A stretch of 64,000 bases of DNA, from NCBI GenBank assembly GCA_900541065.1, contig UQIE01000012.1, positions 4,949 through 68,948 on the forward strand, given 5' to 3'. The notes under the pieces were generated by a model. It was not told the DNA's origin, ran no database searches, and saw only the letters and a list, made by a program, of their open reading frames with translations. Position numbers and translations under genes: made by a program. Positions 11,088 to 19,697 of the stretch are shown piece by piece (within the stretch, counting starts at the first letter, position 1; every line of letters starts with the position of its first letter). Origin of the DNA: an uncultured Collinsella sp. GTDB taxonomy: Bacteria > Actinomycetota > Coriobacteriia > Coriobacteriales > Coriobacteriaceae.

Positions 11088-11339
11088 ATGAAGGTTTCTG
11101 AAGTTTCCGAGACTCAGGCCGATAACCTGGTCCACATGCTCGACGCTTACGCCGAGAAGGGTGGCCATCACCTGAACATCAACGTCTTCAACCGTGAGAC
11201 GTTGCTCGATGCTCAGGCTCACCCCGAGAAGTACCCGCAGCTGACCATCCGCGTTTCCGGCTATGCCGTGAACTTCCATACGCTCACCAAGGAGCAGCAG
11301 GACGAGGTCATTTCGCGTACCTTCCACGACAAGTTCTAA
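11088..11339 (+). CDS. Separate glycyl-radical domain of pyruvate formate-lyase (GrcA-like)
   Basis: An 83-residue protein equal to the extreme C-terminus of PFL. It has NINVFNRETLLDA, HPEKYPQLT and the radical motif RVSGYAV with the presumed radical glycine at Gly58, then TLTKEQQDEVISRTF. In E. coli a similar stand-alone domain (YfiD/GrcA) rescues oxygen-cleaved PFL. Here the adjacent PFL body has no radical domain of its own, so this small protein is probably an obligatory subunit. It should be the substrate of the radical-SAM activase at 18563. The ATG has GAAGGAGA upstream. Confidence 0.93.
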   Translation: MKVSEVSETQADNLVHMLDAYAEKGGHHLNINVFNRETLLDAQAHPEKYPQLTIRVSGYAVNFHTLTKEQQDEVISRTFHDKF

Positions 11340-11362
11340 AGGGGTTTAACTCCCGCAGGATC

Positions 11363-11490
11363 GCCGGGCCGCTTTGGGTTACTTTCCAAAACGTCCTCGG
11401 ACATGCAAAGGGCTCCGCTGCGCACTTCGCGCGGCGGAGCCCTTTGCGTCCTGCGGAAATGTTTTGGAAAGTAACCCAAAGCGGCCCGGC
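11363..11490 (+). repeat. Long palindrome with conserved internal loop, copy A
   Basis: Perfect 30-bp outer arms (11363-11392 and 11461-11490) enclose GTCCTCGGACATG on the 5' side and CGTCCTGCGGAAAT on the 3' side, then a 13-bp inner helix (11406-11418 with 11434-11446). Within the loop GGAC can pair with GTCC. It starts 24 nt after the glycyl-radical gene stop. Copies B, C and D share the loop but not the arms. No U-tract follows. Confidence 0.85.
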
Positions 11491-11605
11491 GGGGGTCCTG
11501 TGTAGTCACCCTTTAGGCGGAACTCTCCTAATTATTTGGATGAGTCGTTTACTTGCTTGTGCTGTTACCGTCTTCCCGCTGTTGTTGGGGTATGCTTTGT
11601 TCGTA

Positions 11606-11620
11606 TGTAAACGTTTGACA
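11606..11620 (+). promoter_or_regulatory. Putative LacI-type operator before the regulator gene
   Basis: TGTAAACGTTTGACA has the central AAACGTTT palindrome typical of LacI-family sites and matches the sites upstream of the GH32 gene (12757-12790). Its place just upstream of the regulator start suggests autoregulation. Confidence 0.6.
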
Positions 11621-11640
11621 TGTTGATGGGGGAGGGTGCT

Positions 11641-12651
11641 ATGGCTCTCGAGGGCGCTCGTTCTAAGGATTCTGCTAAGCCTGGCATCAAGGAAGTTGCA
11701 GCGGTGGCGGGGGTTTCGCCTACTACGGTATCTCGCGTGCTTAATAATCGCGGCTATATTAGCCAAGAGACCCGCGATAAGGTCCATGCCGCGATGGAGC
11801 GCATCAACTATACGCCCAACGATATCGCCCGTGCCATGCTCAACGGTCGCCTGAATCTTATCGGTATGATCGTTCCCTTTGTGAGCAGCCCGTTCCATGC
11901 TCAGGTTGTGCAGGCGGTCGAGCGCACGTTAGCGGAAAACGGCTTTAAGATGTTGCTGTGCAACAGCGCCAATCGACCCGATCTTGAGCGTTCCTATATT
12001 GACATGCTCCGCCGCAATATGGTCGACGGCGTCATCGTCAACTCCCTCAATATCGGTGCCGAGGCATATGCCGAGATGGGCTTGAGCCTGGTTGGCATCG
12101 ACTGCGATCTTGGCGAGGGCTCTGTCCAGATTGCAAGTGACAGCTATGGCATTGGCGAGCTCGCCACGCGCCGTCTGATTGATGACAGCTGCAGGCGTAT
12201 CCTGTGCCTGCGCAGCAATAGCCGCATGCGCATGCCTGCCAATAAGCGTACCGATGCCTACCTCGATGTTGTTGAGCAGGCCGGTTTGTCCGCGCTTGTC
12301 CGTGAGGTTGAGTTCGTTAAGCCCGACGACGAAAAGGGCGCGGTCGTTGCGAAGATCCTCGATGAGAACCCCGATATTGACGGCATCTTTGCGGGAGACG
12401 ATACGATGGCGGCCATCTGTCTCAACGTGATGAAGCAGCGCGGCTTGAGCGCTCCAGACGATATTAAGGTCGTGGGCGCGGATGGTGCCCGCCGAACTAT
12501 GACGTTTATGCCTGACTTAACAACCGTACGTCAAGATATCGATCGCATCGGAGAGCTCGCGGCGCAATCCATCATCGCTCTTATTAACGGCGATAATCCC
12601 GAATCGAATATCAAGCTTCCCGTTGAACTTATTGAGGGCAAAACCGCGTAG
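11641..12651 (+). CDS. LacI-family transcriptional regulator of the sucrose/fructan locus
   Basis: A 336-residue protein with an N-terminal LacI helix-turn-helix (IKEVAAVAGVSPTTVSRVLNN) and a periplasmic-binding-protein-like sensor domain. The ATG at 11641 follows GGGGGAGGG; an ATG seven codons upstream is possible but lies at the operator. It precedes the GH32-PTS-GH32 genes, and matching operator-like motifs lie before both itself and the GH32 gene. It probably represses the locus until a sugar or sugar phosphate binds. Confidence 0.93.
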   Translation: MALEGARSKDSAKPGIKEVAAVAGVSPTTVSRVLNNRGYISQETRDKVHAAMERINYTPNDIARAMLNGRLNLIGMIVPFVSSPFHAQVVQAVERTLAENGFKMLLCNSANRPDLERSYIDMLRRNMVDGVIVNSLNIGAEAYAEMGLSLVGIDCDLGEGSVQIASDSYGIGELATRRLIDDSCRRILCLRSNSRMRMPANKRTDAYLDVVEQAGLSALVREVEFVKPDDEKGAVVAKILDENPDIDGIFAGDDTMAAICLNVMKQRGLSAPDDIKVVGADGARRTMTFMPDLTTVRQDIDRIGELAAQSIIALINGDNPESNIKLPVELIEGKTA

Positions 12652-12703
12652 TTCATCCCGTGCCAAAAGAATTCCTCAAACGCCTCTGATGACCGTTCAC
12701 CGG

Positions 12704-12792
12704 CATATGTCAACCGTTTGCCGACGACTGGAACTGCGAAAAGACGTATTGGTGTGAAAACGTTTGACATATGAAAACGATTGACATATCTT
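12704..12792 (+). promoter_or_regulatory. Promoter with three LacI-type half-operators upstream of GH32
   Basis: TTGACA (12764-12769) and TATCTT (12787-12792) are spaced 17 bp. Overlapping are AAAACGTTTGACATATG and AAAACGATTGACATATC in direct orientation about 17 bp apart. An inverted related copy, CATATGTCAACCGTTTG, lies at 12704-12720. Binding of the LacI protein here would block the promoter; the distant copy could allow looping. Confidence 0.65.
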
Positions 12793-12834
12793 GCCATTGT
12801 ACCGAGTTAGTATGTCGTGGAAAGGAAGTCTCGG

Positions 12835-14217
12835 ATGCACAAGGTGTATTACCAGCCTGAGGGAATTTGGGTAGGCGACATCATGCCGTACGGCGAGGAC
12901 GGCACGTTCTATCTCTATCATCAGCGTGACACGCGTAACCCCGAACCTTTCGGAGAGCCGTTTGGCTGGGCACTCGCTACGACCAAGGATTTCGTCAACT
13001 ACAAGGACTTTGGCGAGAGCCTTGAGCGCGGCGGCGACGAGGAAGTCGACCAGTACATTTATGCCGGCACGGTGTTTAAGGTGGGCGACAAGTACCATGC
13101 GCTCTACACTGGTTGCAATCGCGATAAGGTCCGCGCACGTTTGATGAAGCAGGTTCTTCTTCACGCAACGAGCGACGACGCCGTCAAGTGGGAGAAGAAC
13201 ATCGCCGAGACGCTGCTTCCGCCCCAGGAGGGTTACGATGACCGCAACTGGCGCGATCCCTTTGTGCTTTGGGATGAGGAGAACGAGGAGTACATGCTCA
13301 TCCTCGGCACGCGTGTGGGCGAGGACAAGCGTCTGATGACCGGCCGCCTGGTCAAGTTCACCTCCAAGGATCTGACCAACTGGGAGTTCCAGGGCGACTG
13401 GTGGAACCCGGGCCTGTACACCATGTTTGAGATGCCTGATCTCTTTAAGATGGGCGACTGGTGGTACCTCGTCTTTTCCGAGTACAGCGACGGCAACAAG
13501 ACCCGTTACCGCATGTCCAAGTCCATCAACGGTCCTTGGATTACCCCCGCTGACGACTCCTTCGACGGCCGCGCGTACTACGCCGCTCGCACCGCATTCG
13601 ATGGCGAGCGTCGCGTTCTCTTTGGTTGGGTCCCGACGCGCGACGAGGGCGGCGACCCCAGCTCTTACCTGTGGGGTGGCACTTTTATGCCCCTCGAGAT
13701 CGTTCAGCGTGCCGACGGAACGCTCGGCACCAAGCTCCCCGACAGCATGCTTGGCGCCTTTGGCGAGGCTAAGGCAGTCGAGACCTTTGAGCTTTCCTGC
13801 GAGTCGGGCAAGGTCGAGCAGGTGCTCGCCGCGGATGCCGGCTCCACCTACTTGCTCGATGCCGACATTGAGCTCGGCGGTAACGCTGCCGGCTTCTCGG
13901 TCAAGTTCGCCGAGGACGCCGAGACTGGTCTTGCCTATGAGTTCCGCGCCAACCTGCGCGAGGGCAAGCTCGAGTTCACGCCGGCTCCCCAGTACCCGTG
14001 GTTCCAGGTCAACAACATGGGCCTCGAGCGTCCGTTGTTCTTTAAGGGCGAGGGCACTCACCATGTGCGTCTGGTCGTCGACGACGACATCGCGACCATC
14101 TTTGTCGATGATGTTGCGCTCAACGCTCGCTTCTGCAACAAGCAGGGCCAGGGTGTGGCGCTTACCGTCACCGACGGTGCGCTCAAGTGCGCAAACGCAA
14201 CGATCGCGTCTCTGTAG
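12835..14217 (+). CDS. Glycoside hydrolase family 32, divergent (beta-fructosidase-like)
   Basis: A 460-residue GH32 protein: five-bladed propeller region to about 300, then a C-terminal beta-sandwich. The usual WMNDPNG nucleophile motif is replaced by WVGDIMP, leaving Asp15 as candidate nucleophile. RDP is at 140-142 and the acid/base EC-P motif is EMPD (Glu199). No signal peptide, so cytoplasmic. The ATG at 12835 has GGAAAGGAAG upstream. It is the first gene after the operator region. Substrate is likely a fructoside, but specificity may differ from the second GH32 gene of this locus. Confidence 0.88.
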   Translation: MHKVYYQPEGIWVGDIMPYGEDGTFYLYHQRDTRNPEPFGEPFGWALATTKDFVNYKDFGESLERGGDEEVDQYIYAGTVFKVGDKYHALYTGCNRDKVRARLMKQVLLHATSDDAVKWEKNIAETLLPPQEGYDDRNWRDPFVLWDEENEEYMLILGTRVGEDKRLMTGRLVKFTSKDLTNWEFQGDWWNPGLYTMFEMPDLFKMGDWWYLVFSEYSDGNKTRYRMSKSINGPWITPADDSFDGRAYYAARTAFDGERRVLFGWVPTRDEGGDPSSYLWGGTFMPLEIVQRADGTLGTKLPDSMLGAFGEAKAVETFELSCESGKVEQVLAADAGSTYLLDADIELGGNAAGFSVKFAEDAETGLAYEFRANLREGKLEFTPAPQYPWFQVNNMGLERPLFFKGEGTHHVRLVVDDDIATIFVDDVALNARFCNKQGQGVALTVTDGALKCANATIASL

Positions 14218-14262
14218 CGGCAACGAACCGTTTTATGATTTAGAAAAGGAATGGAGAGGAAC

Positions 14263-15714
14263 ATGGACTACAAGGCAGTGTCCCAGCAAGTCGTCGACAA
14301 CGTCGGCGGACTGGAGAACATCGAGGGCGCCACGCATTGCGTGACCCGTCTGCGTCTGGTGCTCAAGGATACGAGCAAATACAACAAGGCCGAGCTCGAG
14401 AACATCGATGGCGTCAAGGGCGTGCTGTACAACAGCGGCCAGCTCATGATCATCTTCGGTACCGGTACCGTCAACAAGGTTTACGATGAGTTTATGGCTC
14501 TGACGGGCGTTAAGGAGATCAGCGCTTCCGAGGTCAAGGGCGCCGAGGCGGACAAGAAGGGCAAGTTCTTCTCGGTCCTCAAGGTATTCTCGGACATCTT
14601 TATCCCCATCATTCCCGCCTTCGTCGGCGCTGCAATCATCATCGGCCTTAAGTCGCTGATCGTTGCCAACGGCCTCTTTGGCATGGAGGGCAGCCTCGCC
14701 GATCACAGCGAGTTCCTCAAGAACCTCGCAAGCTTCTTTGCCATTATCGCCACCACGTTCGACTACCTGCCTGTCCTGGTTATGTACAGCGCAGTCAAGC
14801 GTTTTGGCGGTAACCCGATCCTGGGCATCCTCGTCGGTATCGTCATGGTTCACCCGAGCCTTATGAACCGCAACACGTTCGTTATGGACCCGACGGGTGC
14901 TGAGTACTGGAACTTTGGTCCGCTCTCCATTCCCATGGTTGCTTTCCAGGGCGGCGTGTTCCCTGCAATTCTGACCGCCTGGTTTATGGCCAAGGTCGAA
15001 AAGATTGCCCAGAAGTACATCCCCGAGGTCGTTTCGTTCGTCTTTGTCCCGACCGTTACCCTGATTCTTGCTAACGTCGCCCTGTTCACCGTGTTCGGCC
15101 CGCTCGGTAACCTGATCGGTGACGTCCTCGCCGGCGTAATCGATATCCTGTACAACAGGATGGGCGTCTTTGGTGCCTTTGTCTTCGCCGCGTTCCTGCA
15201 GCCGCTCGTCGTTACCGGTACGCATCAGTTCATCCAGGGTATCGAGGCAAACCTTGTTGCCACGACTGGCTTCAACTACATCCAGGCCATCTGGTCGGTT
15301 TCCATCATCGCCCAGGGCGGCGGCGCCATCGGTATGTACCTCATTCACAAGAAGCACTCCAAAGAGCGCAACATCTGCATGTCGTCCTTTATCCCGACGC
15401 TGGTCGGAATCTCCGAGCCCGCTATCTTTGCTGCAAACATGCGCTATTCGATCATTCCGTTCATCTGCGCATGCATCGGTGCAGGCTGCGGCGGTGCCTT
15501 CGTCAAGCTCTTTGAGGTGCGCGCTATCGGTCAGGGTCTGACCGGCGTGCTTGGCCTGCTCATCGTCACGCCCGAGACCCTCGTGTGGTATGTGGCTGGC
15601 AATCTCATCGCCTTTATCGTGCCGATCGTCTTGATCTTTGCCTACAACAAGGCAAAGGGCGTGCCGACCACCGATGAAGAGGGCGCTGGCGCTGGCTTCG
15701 ACGTTAGCTTCTAG
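14263..15714 (+). CDS. PTS system EIIBC, sucrose/beta-glucoside type
   Basis: A 483-residue fused permease. The EIIB domain (1-85) has THCVTRLRLVL with the phosphorylatable Cys, and the EIIC domain (about 105-475) has some ten membrane segments. No EIIA domain is attached, so a separate glucose-type EIIA must phosphorylate it. It lies between two GH32 genes, which argues for sucrose or a related fructoside brought in as the 6-phosphate. The ATG at 14263 was preferred to an ATG four codons earlier because GGAGAGG sits between them. Confidence 0.92.
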   Translation: MDYKAVSQQVVDNVGGLENIEGATHCVTRLRLVLKDTSKYNKAELENIDGVKGVLYNSGQLMIIFGTGTVNKVYDEFMALTGVKEISASEVKGAEADKKGKFFSVLKVFSDIFIPIIPAFVGAAIIIGLKSLIVANGLFGMEGSLADHSEFLKNLASFFAIIATTFDYLPVLVMYSAVKRFGGNPILGILVGIVMVHPSLMNRNTFVMDPTGAEYWNFGPLSIPMVAFQGGVFPAILTAWFMAKVEKIAQKYIPEVVSFVFVPTVTLILANVALFTVFGPLGNLIGDVLAGVIDILYNRMGVFGAFVFAAFLQPLVVTGTHQFIQGIEANLVATTGFNYIQAIWSVSIIAQGGGAIGMYLIHKKHSKERNICMSSFIPTLVGISEPAIFAANMRYSIIPFICACIGAGCGGAFVKLFEVRAIGQGLTGVLGLLIVTPETLVWYVAGNLIAFIVPIVLIFAYNKAKGVPTTDEEGAGAGFDVSF

Positions 15715-15753
15715 TTGAGCCGTTCAGTGTAATCTGAGGATAAGTTCATTTGA

Positions 15754-15791
15754 GGAAGGGCGTTCGACTCGTGTGAGTCGAGCGTCCTTCC
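15754..15791 (+). terminator. Hairpin between PTS and sucrose-6-phosphate hydrolase genes
   Basis: A 17-bp stem with two G-U type mismatches (15754-15770 with 15775-15791) and a GTGT loop, in the 100-bp gap. No U-tract follows, so attenuation or mRNA stabilisation is more likely than full termination. Confidence 0.5.
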
Positions 15792-15815
15792 CCATAGACG
15801 AGAAAGTCAACGGCG

Positions 15816-17258
15816 ATGTTAAATCAAAAAAACAAGGTGACACGCGCGGACTATGAGCAGTGGCGTGCCGGACAGGATGAGACGGCGGCTCGCATCGCGT
15901 CCGACCCCGATAGGCTTCTGTTCCATGTGGAGCCTGAGCTTGGCTGGCTCAACGACCCCAACGGTTTGGTTCAGATTGGTGTTACGTATCACATCTATCA
16001 TCAATACGATCCGTTCGATGCTGCGCATGGCGGTCCAGTGCTTTGGAACCATCTGACGACAAAGGATTTTGTGACGTACGAGAATCACGGCCCCGTGCTG
16101 TTCCCCGATTCCGATTTGGATTCGAGCGGAGCGTATTCTGGTTCTGCCTTTGTACGTGATGGCAAGATTCACTACTTCTATACCGGCAACGTCAAGCATT
16201 TTGACCGCGATGATTACGACTACGTGTTGACGGGCCGTGAGCAAAACCAGATTCATATGGTTGCCGAGAATCCCGACGAATTGGGCGAGAAGCGCATGGC
16301 TGTTGGACCAGTCGATTACCCCGACGATATCGGTACGCACGTGCGCGACCCCAAGATCCTTGAGCACGATGGTATCTACTACATGGTTCTGGGCGCTCGT
16401 ACGAAAGACGACCGTGGCTGCGTGCTTGTCTATACTTCGCGTGATTTAGGGGTCTGGAGCTATGCGACGCGCATTGAGCTGGACGAGAACTTTGGCTTTA
16501 TGTGGGAGTGCCCCGATCTGTTTGAGCTCGATGGCGAGCTTATTCTCGTTTGCTGTCCGCAGGGTGTGCCTGCCGATGGTTGGCGTTACCGCAATCCGCA
16601 TCAGTGCGTGTGGTTCCCTATCGAGGCCGATTGGGAGGCGCCGAGCTTTAAAATCGTCGGGCAGGGCATGCCCCCGATGGTCGATGCCGGTTTTGATTTC
16701 TATGCTCCGCAGTCCTTTGAGGATGCTGCAGGCCGGCGTTTGATGATCGGATGGTCGGGTTGCCCCGATGCGACGGCAGAAAACCCGACGGTGGCGCGCG
16801 GGTGGCAGTGCGCGTTGACGGTGCCGCGAGAGCTGAGCATGCGCGATGGTAAGCTCTGCCAGCAGCCGGCGCACGAGATTGAGAGGATGCGCGGCGACTG
16901 CGTTCGCGCGACAGGCGGTGAAACCGTTGAGGAGCCGGGCCGCCTGTTTGATCTTGTGGTTTCCTGTGAGGGCGCCAAGATGGTCGAGCTCGAGATTCGC
17001 AAGGGTGTCTTTGTGCGCTATGCAGACGGGATGCTTACCCTCGACATGGGTGACGAAGGCTATGGGCGCGACCAGAGGTCGATCGAGCTCAGCGAGCTTC
17101 GCGACCTGCGCGTGCTTTCGGACACTACGATGGTCGAGATTTTTGCAAATGGCGGCGAGGCGGCACTTACGAGCCGTACCTATTCGCCGGCGGTTTCGGC
17201 GATGGGGTTGCATGCCGAGGGTGCGGCATCGATGAATTTCTACCGCCTCGTGCATTAA
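15816..17258 (+). CDS. scrB: Sucrose-6-phosphate hydrolase (GH32)
   Basis: A 480-residue cytoplasmic GH32 enzyme with all standard motifs: WLNDPNG at 44-50 (nucleophile Asp47), HVRDPK with RDP at 177-179 and MWECPDLF with acid/base Glu231. It should split the sucrose 6-phosphate made by the upstream PTS permease into glucose 6-phosphate and fructose. The start is ATG with only a weak ribosome site. No fructokinase gene is present in the window. Confidence 0.92.
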   Translation: MLNQKNKVTRADYEQWRAGQDETAARIASDPDRLLFHVEPELGWLNDPNGLVQIGVTYHIYHQYDPFDAAHGGPVLWNHLTTKDFVTYENHGPVLFPDSDLDSSGAYSGSAFVRDGKIHYFYTGNVKHFDRDDYDYVLTGREQNQIHMVAENPDELGEKRMAVGPVDYPDDIGTHVRDPKILEHDGIYYMVLGARTKDDRGCVLVYTSRDLGVWSYATRIELDENFGFMWECPDLFELDGELILVCCPQGVPADGWRYRNPHQCVWFPIEADWEAPSFKIVGQGMPPMVDAGFDFYAPQSFEDAAGRRLMIGWSGCPDATAENPTVARGWQCALTVPRELSMRDGKLCQQPAHEIERMRGDCVRATGGETVEEPGRLFDLVVSCEGAKMVELEIRKGVFVRYADGMLTLDMGDEGYGRDQRSIELSELRDLRVLSDTTMVEIFANGGEAALTSRTYSPAVSAMGLHAEGAASMNFYRLVH

Positions 17259-17534
17259 CCGTGCATGGGGCACGATTGGACTTGCTGGGCGAAATGAATC
17301 GCAGTTGCCGCGGCCAACTACCGTTTATCGCGTATAGCGACCGTTTGCGGAGTAAGTAACACTTAGTAATAAACCGTGTAGAATCTCAGGTTAGCACGGA
17401 GTTTTCCAGGGAGACGCTGTCCTTTGTTGTGCGCAAGGGGCGGCGTCTCTTTGGCGCTTGGACGCCGTTGTGCAACAGTGCGGCGGCGCGTGCCATGTAT
17501 TGAAAAGCCAATGTCGAGATGGGTCGTGATAATA

Positions 17535-18389
17535 ATGGGCAAGTACGTAATCGTGGTTGAGTCTGGGTCGGATGTGACGCCGGAGCTCTGCGAGCGCTAC
17601 GGCATCGTGCGCGTGCCCATGCATGTCACGATTGGTGACGAGACCGTCGAGGACGGCTCCATCGATCCGCTCGAGATTTACTCGCGCTGCAACGAGTTTG
17701 GCGTAATGCCCAAGACCAGCGGCTGCGCGCCTGCAGATTTTGCGCACGTATATGACCGTATCCATGCCGAGCAGCCCGATGCGACCATTCTGCATCTTGC
17801 GTACTCCGAAGTCACGACTTGCTCGCATCAGTCCTCCAAGATTGCGGCTAAGGGCCGCGACTACGTATTCTCCATGGATACGCGTTTTGTCTCGGTGGGC
17901 CAGTCGCTCGTTGCCGTCGAGACCGCCAAATACATCGAGGCTCACCCCGATGCCACCGTCGACGAAATTTTCGCCTTCACCAATTCGGTGATGGACCGTG
18001 TGCTGCTGGGCTTTGTTCCTACCGACCTAGCCTTCCTTAAGGCGGGAGGTCGTCTGTCCAACGTGGCATTCCTTGGCGCCCACCTGCTCAAGATTAAGCC
18101 CTGCATTGAGGTGACGGGCGGTAAGTTTGTGGCGACCAAGAAGTTCCGCGGCTCTATGCTCAAGTGCGCCCGCGCCTTTATTGACCACATGGTTGCGAAG
18201 GGCGAGATTGACTACTCGCACATTGGCCTGGCGTATTCGGTAGGCCTTTCCCAGGAGCTGCGCGACGACATGGAAGTCTATGCGCACGACCTGGGCTTTA
18301 AAGACGTTACCTGGACTCAGGTCGGCGGTGTCATCTCGAGCCATTGCGGCCCGACCGCCTTCGGTGCGGTGCTCACGCTCAAGGCGTAA
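17535..18389 (+). CDS. DegV-family fatty-acid-binding protein
   Basis: A 284-residue protein of the DegV fold. It opens with KYVIVVESGSDVTPELCERYG, has TSGCAPADF near 60, and a central FLKAGGRLSN motif near 170. DegV proteins (FakB) bind a fatty acid and present it to the FakA kinase; which lipid is not predictable. The ATG at 17535 gives the family length; an earlier in-frame start would add 37 residues without homology. The 275-bp gap before it holds no gene; TAGAAT at about 17380 is a possible -10. Confidence 0.88.
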   Translation: MGKYVIVVESGSDVTPELCERYGIVRVPMHVTIGDETVEDGSIDPLEIYSRCNEFGVMPKTSGCAPADFAHVYDRIHAEQPDATILHLAYSEVTTCSHQSSKIAAKGRDYVFSMDTRFVSVGQSLVAVETAKYIEAHPDATVDEIFAFTNSVMDRVLLGFVPTDLAFLKAGGRLSNVAFLGAHLLKIKPCIEVTGGKFVATKKFRGSMLKCARAFIDHMVAKGEIDYSHIGLAYSVGLSQELRDDMEVYAHDLGFKDVTWTQVGGVISSHCGPTAFGAVLTLKA

Positions 18390-18467
18390 AGGCTGTAGGC
18401 GAGCATTCTTCGCCTTCACATCTCGACATGGGCTCCCGTCACGGTAATGGGGGATAGATTAAAACGT

Positions 18468-18516
18468 GCCATTCTAGCCCGAGACGTTTAAACGCAAACG
18501 TATGGGCTAGAATGGC
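18468..18516. repeat. Nested palindrome upstream of the PFL activase gene
   Basis: Outer arms GCCATTCTAGCCC (18468-18480) and complement (18504-18516) enclose an inner ACGTTT/AAACGT pair. It lies 46 bp before the activase start. It could be an operator, a leader hairpin or a terminator for the DegV gene; there is no U-tract. Confidence 0.6.
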
Positions 18517-18562
18517 TCTGGCATTTATGTAGCTAAAATCAAAGAGAGGCAAGGTAGCGGGA

Positions 18563-19381
18563 ATGGCTGAGATGACGCTCGAGGGTGTGGACGCTCGTCC
18601 TGAGGACTCCGCGTTTGCCCTGGGCCGCGTGCATTCGATTGAGACGATGGGAACGGTCGATGGACCCGGCATCCGCTTTGTGGTGTTTGTTCAGGGCTGC
18701 CCCATGCGTTGTGCGTATTGCCACAACCCCGATACCTGGTCGGTTAACGGCGGCACCATGGTGACCGTCGAGCACCTGATGGACGAGTTTCAGAGCAACC
18801 ATGAGTTTTACCGCAGCGGTGGTATTACGGTATCCGGCGGCGAGCCGCTCCTGCAGCCTGAGTTCTTGGCCGACCTGTTCCGCGCCATGCACAATAACCC
18901 CGACGGCCGCGTGCATACCTGCTTGGATAGCTGCGGCTATGCGTTCGATCCCGCGCATCCCGAGAAGTTCGATGCCGTACTCAACGAGACCGATATGGTG
19001 CTGCTCGACATTAAACACGCCGATCCCGTCGAGCATAAAAAGCTGACCGGTTGCGATCCCGCACGCATCCTGGCGTTTGGTGACGAGCTCGCGCGTCGCA
19101 AGATTAAGGTCGTTATCCGCCACGTGGTGGTGCCGGGTATCACCGATACGGTGGAGGAGTGCGAGGCGCTCGGTCGCTTGATTGCCCCGTGGCATAACGT
19201 GGTCGGCCTGGAGATGCTGCCGTATCACACGATGGGCGTCGTCAAGTATGAGCAGCTGGGGATTCCCTATAAGCTCGAGGGCGTTCCCCAGATGGATACC
19301 GCGCGCATGCCCGAGCTACGCAACGCCGTCATGATGGGCATGAAAAAGCGCCGCGCGGAACTCAAAAACGCCATCGGCTAG
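18563..19381 (+). CDS. pflA: Pyruvate formate-lyase activating enzyme (radical SAM)
   Basis: A 272-residue radical SAM enzyme with CPMRCAYCHNPDTW, whose CxxxCxxC cysteines bind the 4Fe-4S cluster, and SGGEPLLQPEF. It abstracts a hydrogen from the radical glycine of PFL, which here is carried by the separate 83-residue protein at 11088. Unlike the usual adjacent pflB-pflA, this gene lies 7 kb away on the same strand, with the sucrose locus and DegV between. Confidence 0.93.
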   Translation: MAEMTLEGVDARPEDSAFALGRVHSIETMGTVDGPGIRFVVFVQGCPMRCAYCHNPDTWSVNGGTMVTVEHLMDEFQSNHEFYRSGGITVSGGEPLLQPEFLADLFRAMHNNPDGRVHTCLDSCGYAFDPAHPEKFDAVLNETDMVLLDIKHADPVEHKKLTGCDPARILAFGDELARRKIKVVIRHVVVPGITDTVEECEALGRLIAPWHNVVGLEMLPYHTMGVVKYEQLGIPYKLEGVPQMDTARMPELRNAVMMGMKKRRAELKNAIG

Positions 19382-19401
19382 CGAGCCATTTTCGCTCCCC
19401 A

Positions 19402-19439
19402 AGGGCACTCATTGGGGACAGACTTAAATGAGTGCCCCT
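19402..19439. repeat. GGGACAG-loop hairpin with unrelated arms
   Basis: Arms AGGGCACTCATT and AATGAGTGCCCCT enclose a loop GGGGACAGACTTA. The loop resembles the AGGGACAGGTTTA loop of the family at 1511 and 36645, but the arms do not. The 316-bp gap 19382-19697 contains this hairpin, the next one and no credible gene. Confidence 0.65.
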
Positions 19440-19472
19440 GGACACCAAGTTGATTGCCAAAGAGCCCCGTCA

Positions 19473-19539
19473 AGTTGCGGTGGAATAGTTCTTGTTTTTC
19501 GGCTTATGCCGCCCAAGCAGGAACTATTCCACCGCAACT
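19473..19539. repeat. GTTGCGGTG hairpin, copy 1
   Basis: Arms AGTTGCGGTGGAATAGTTC (from 19473) and the complement ending at 19539 flank a 25-bp spacer. Copies are at 37414-37482 and 45783-45850. Confidence 0.8.
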
Positions 19540-19697
19540 GCGTTTTGGGCGGAGATGCGCAACAGAATCGTGCCATTTGGATAAATACGCTTGTGGTTTC
19601 TTTAAAGACACCTTAAACGTCGCTGAATATCTTTGGAAAGAAATGCCTGCTCGGTATTATGCTGCTCATATATGAACGGTAGCAGTCAGGAGACCAC

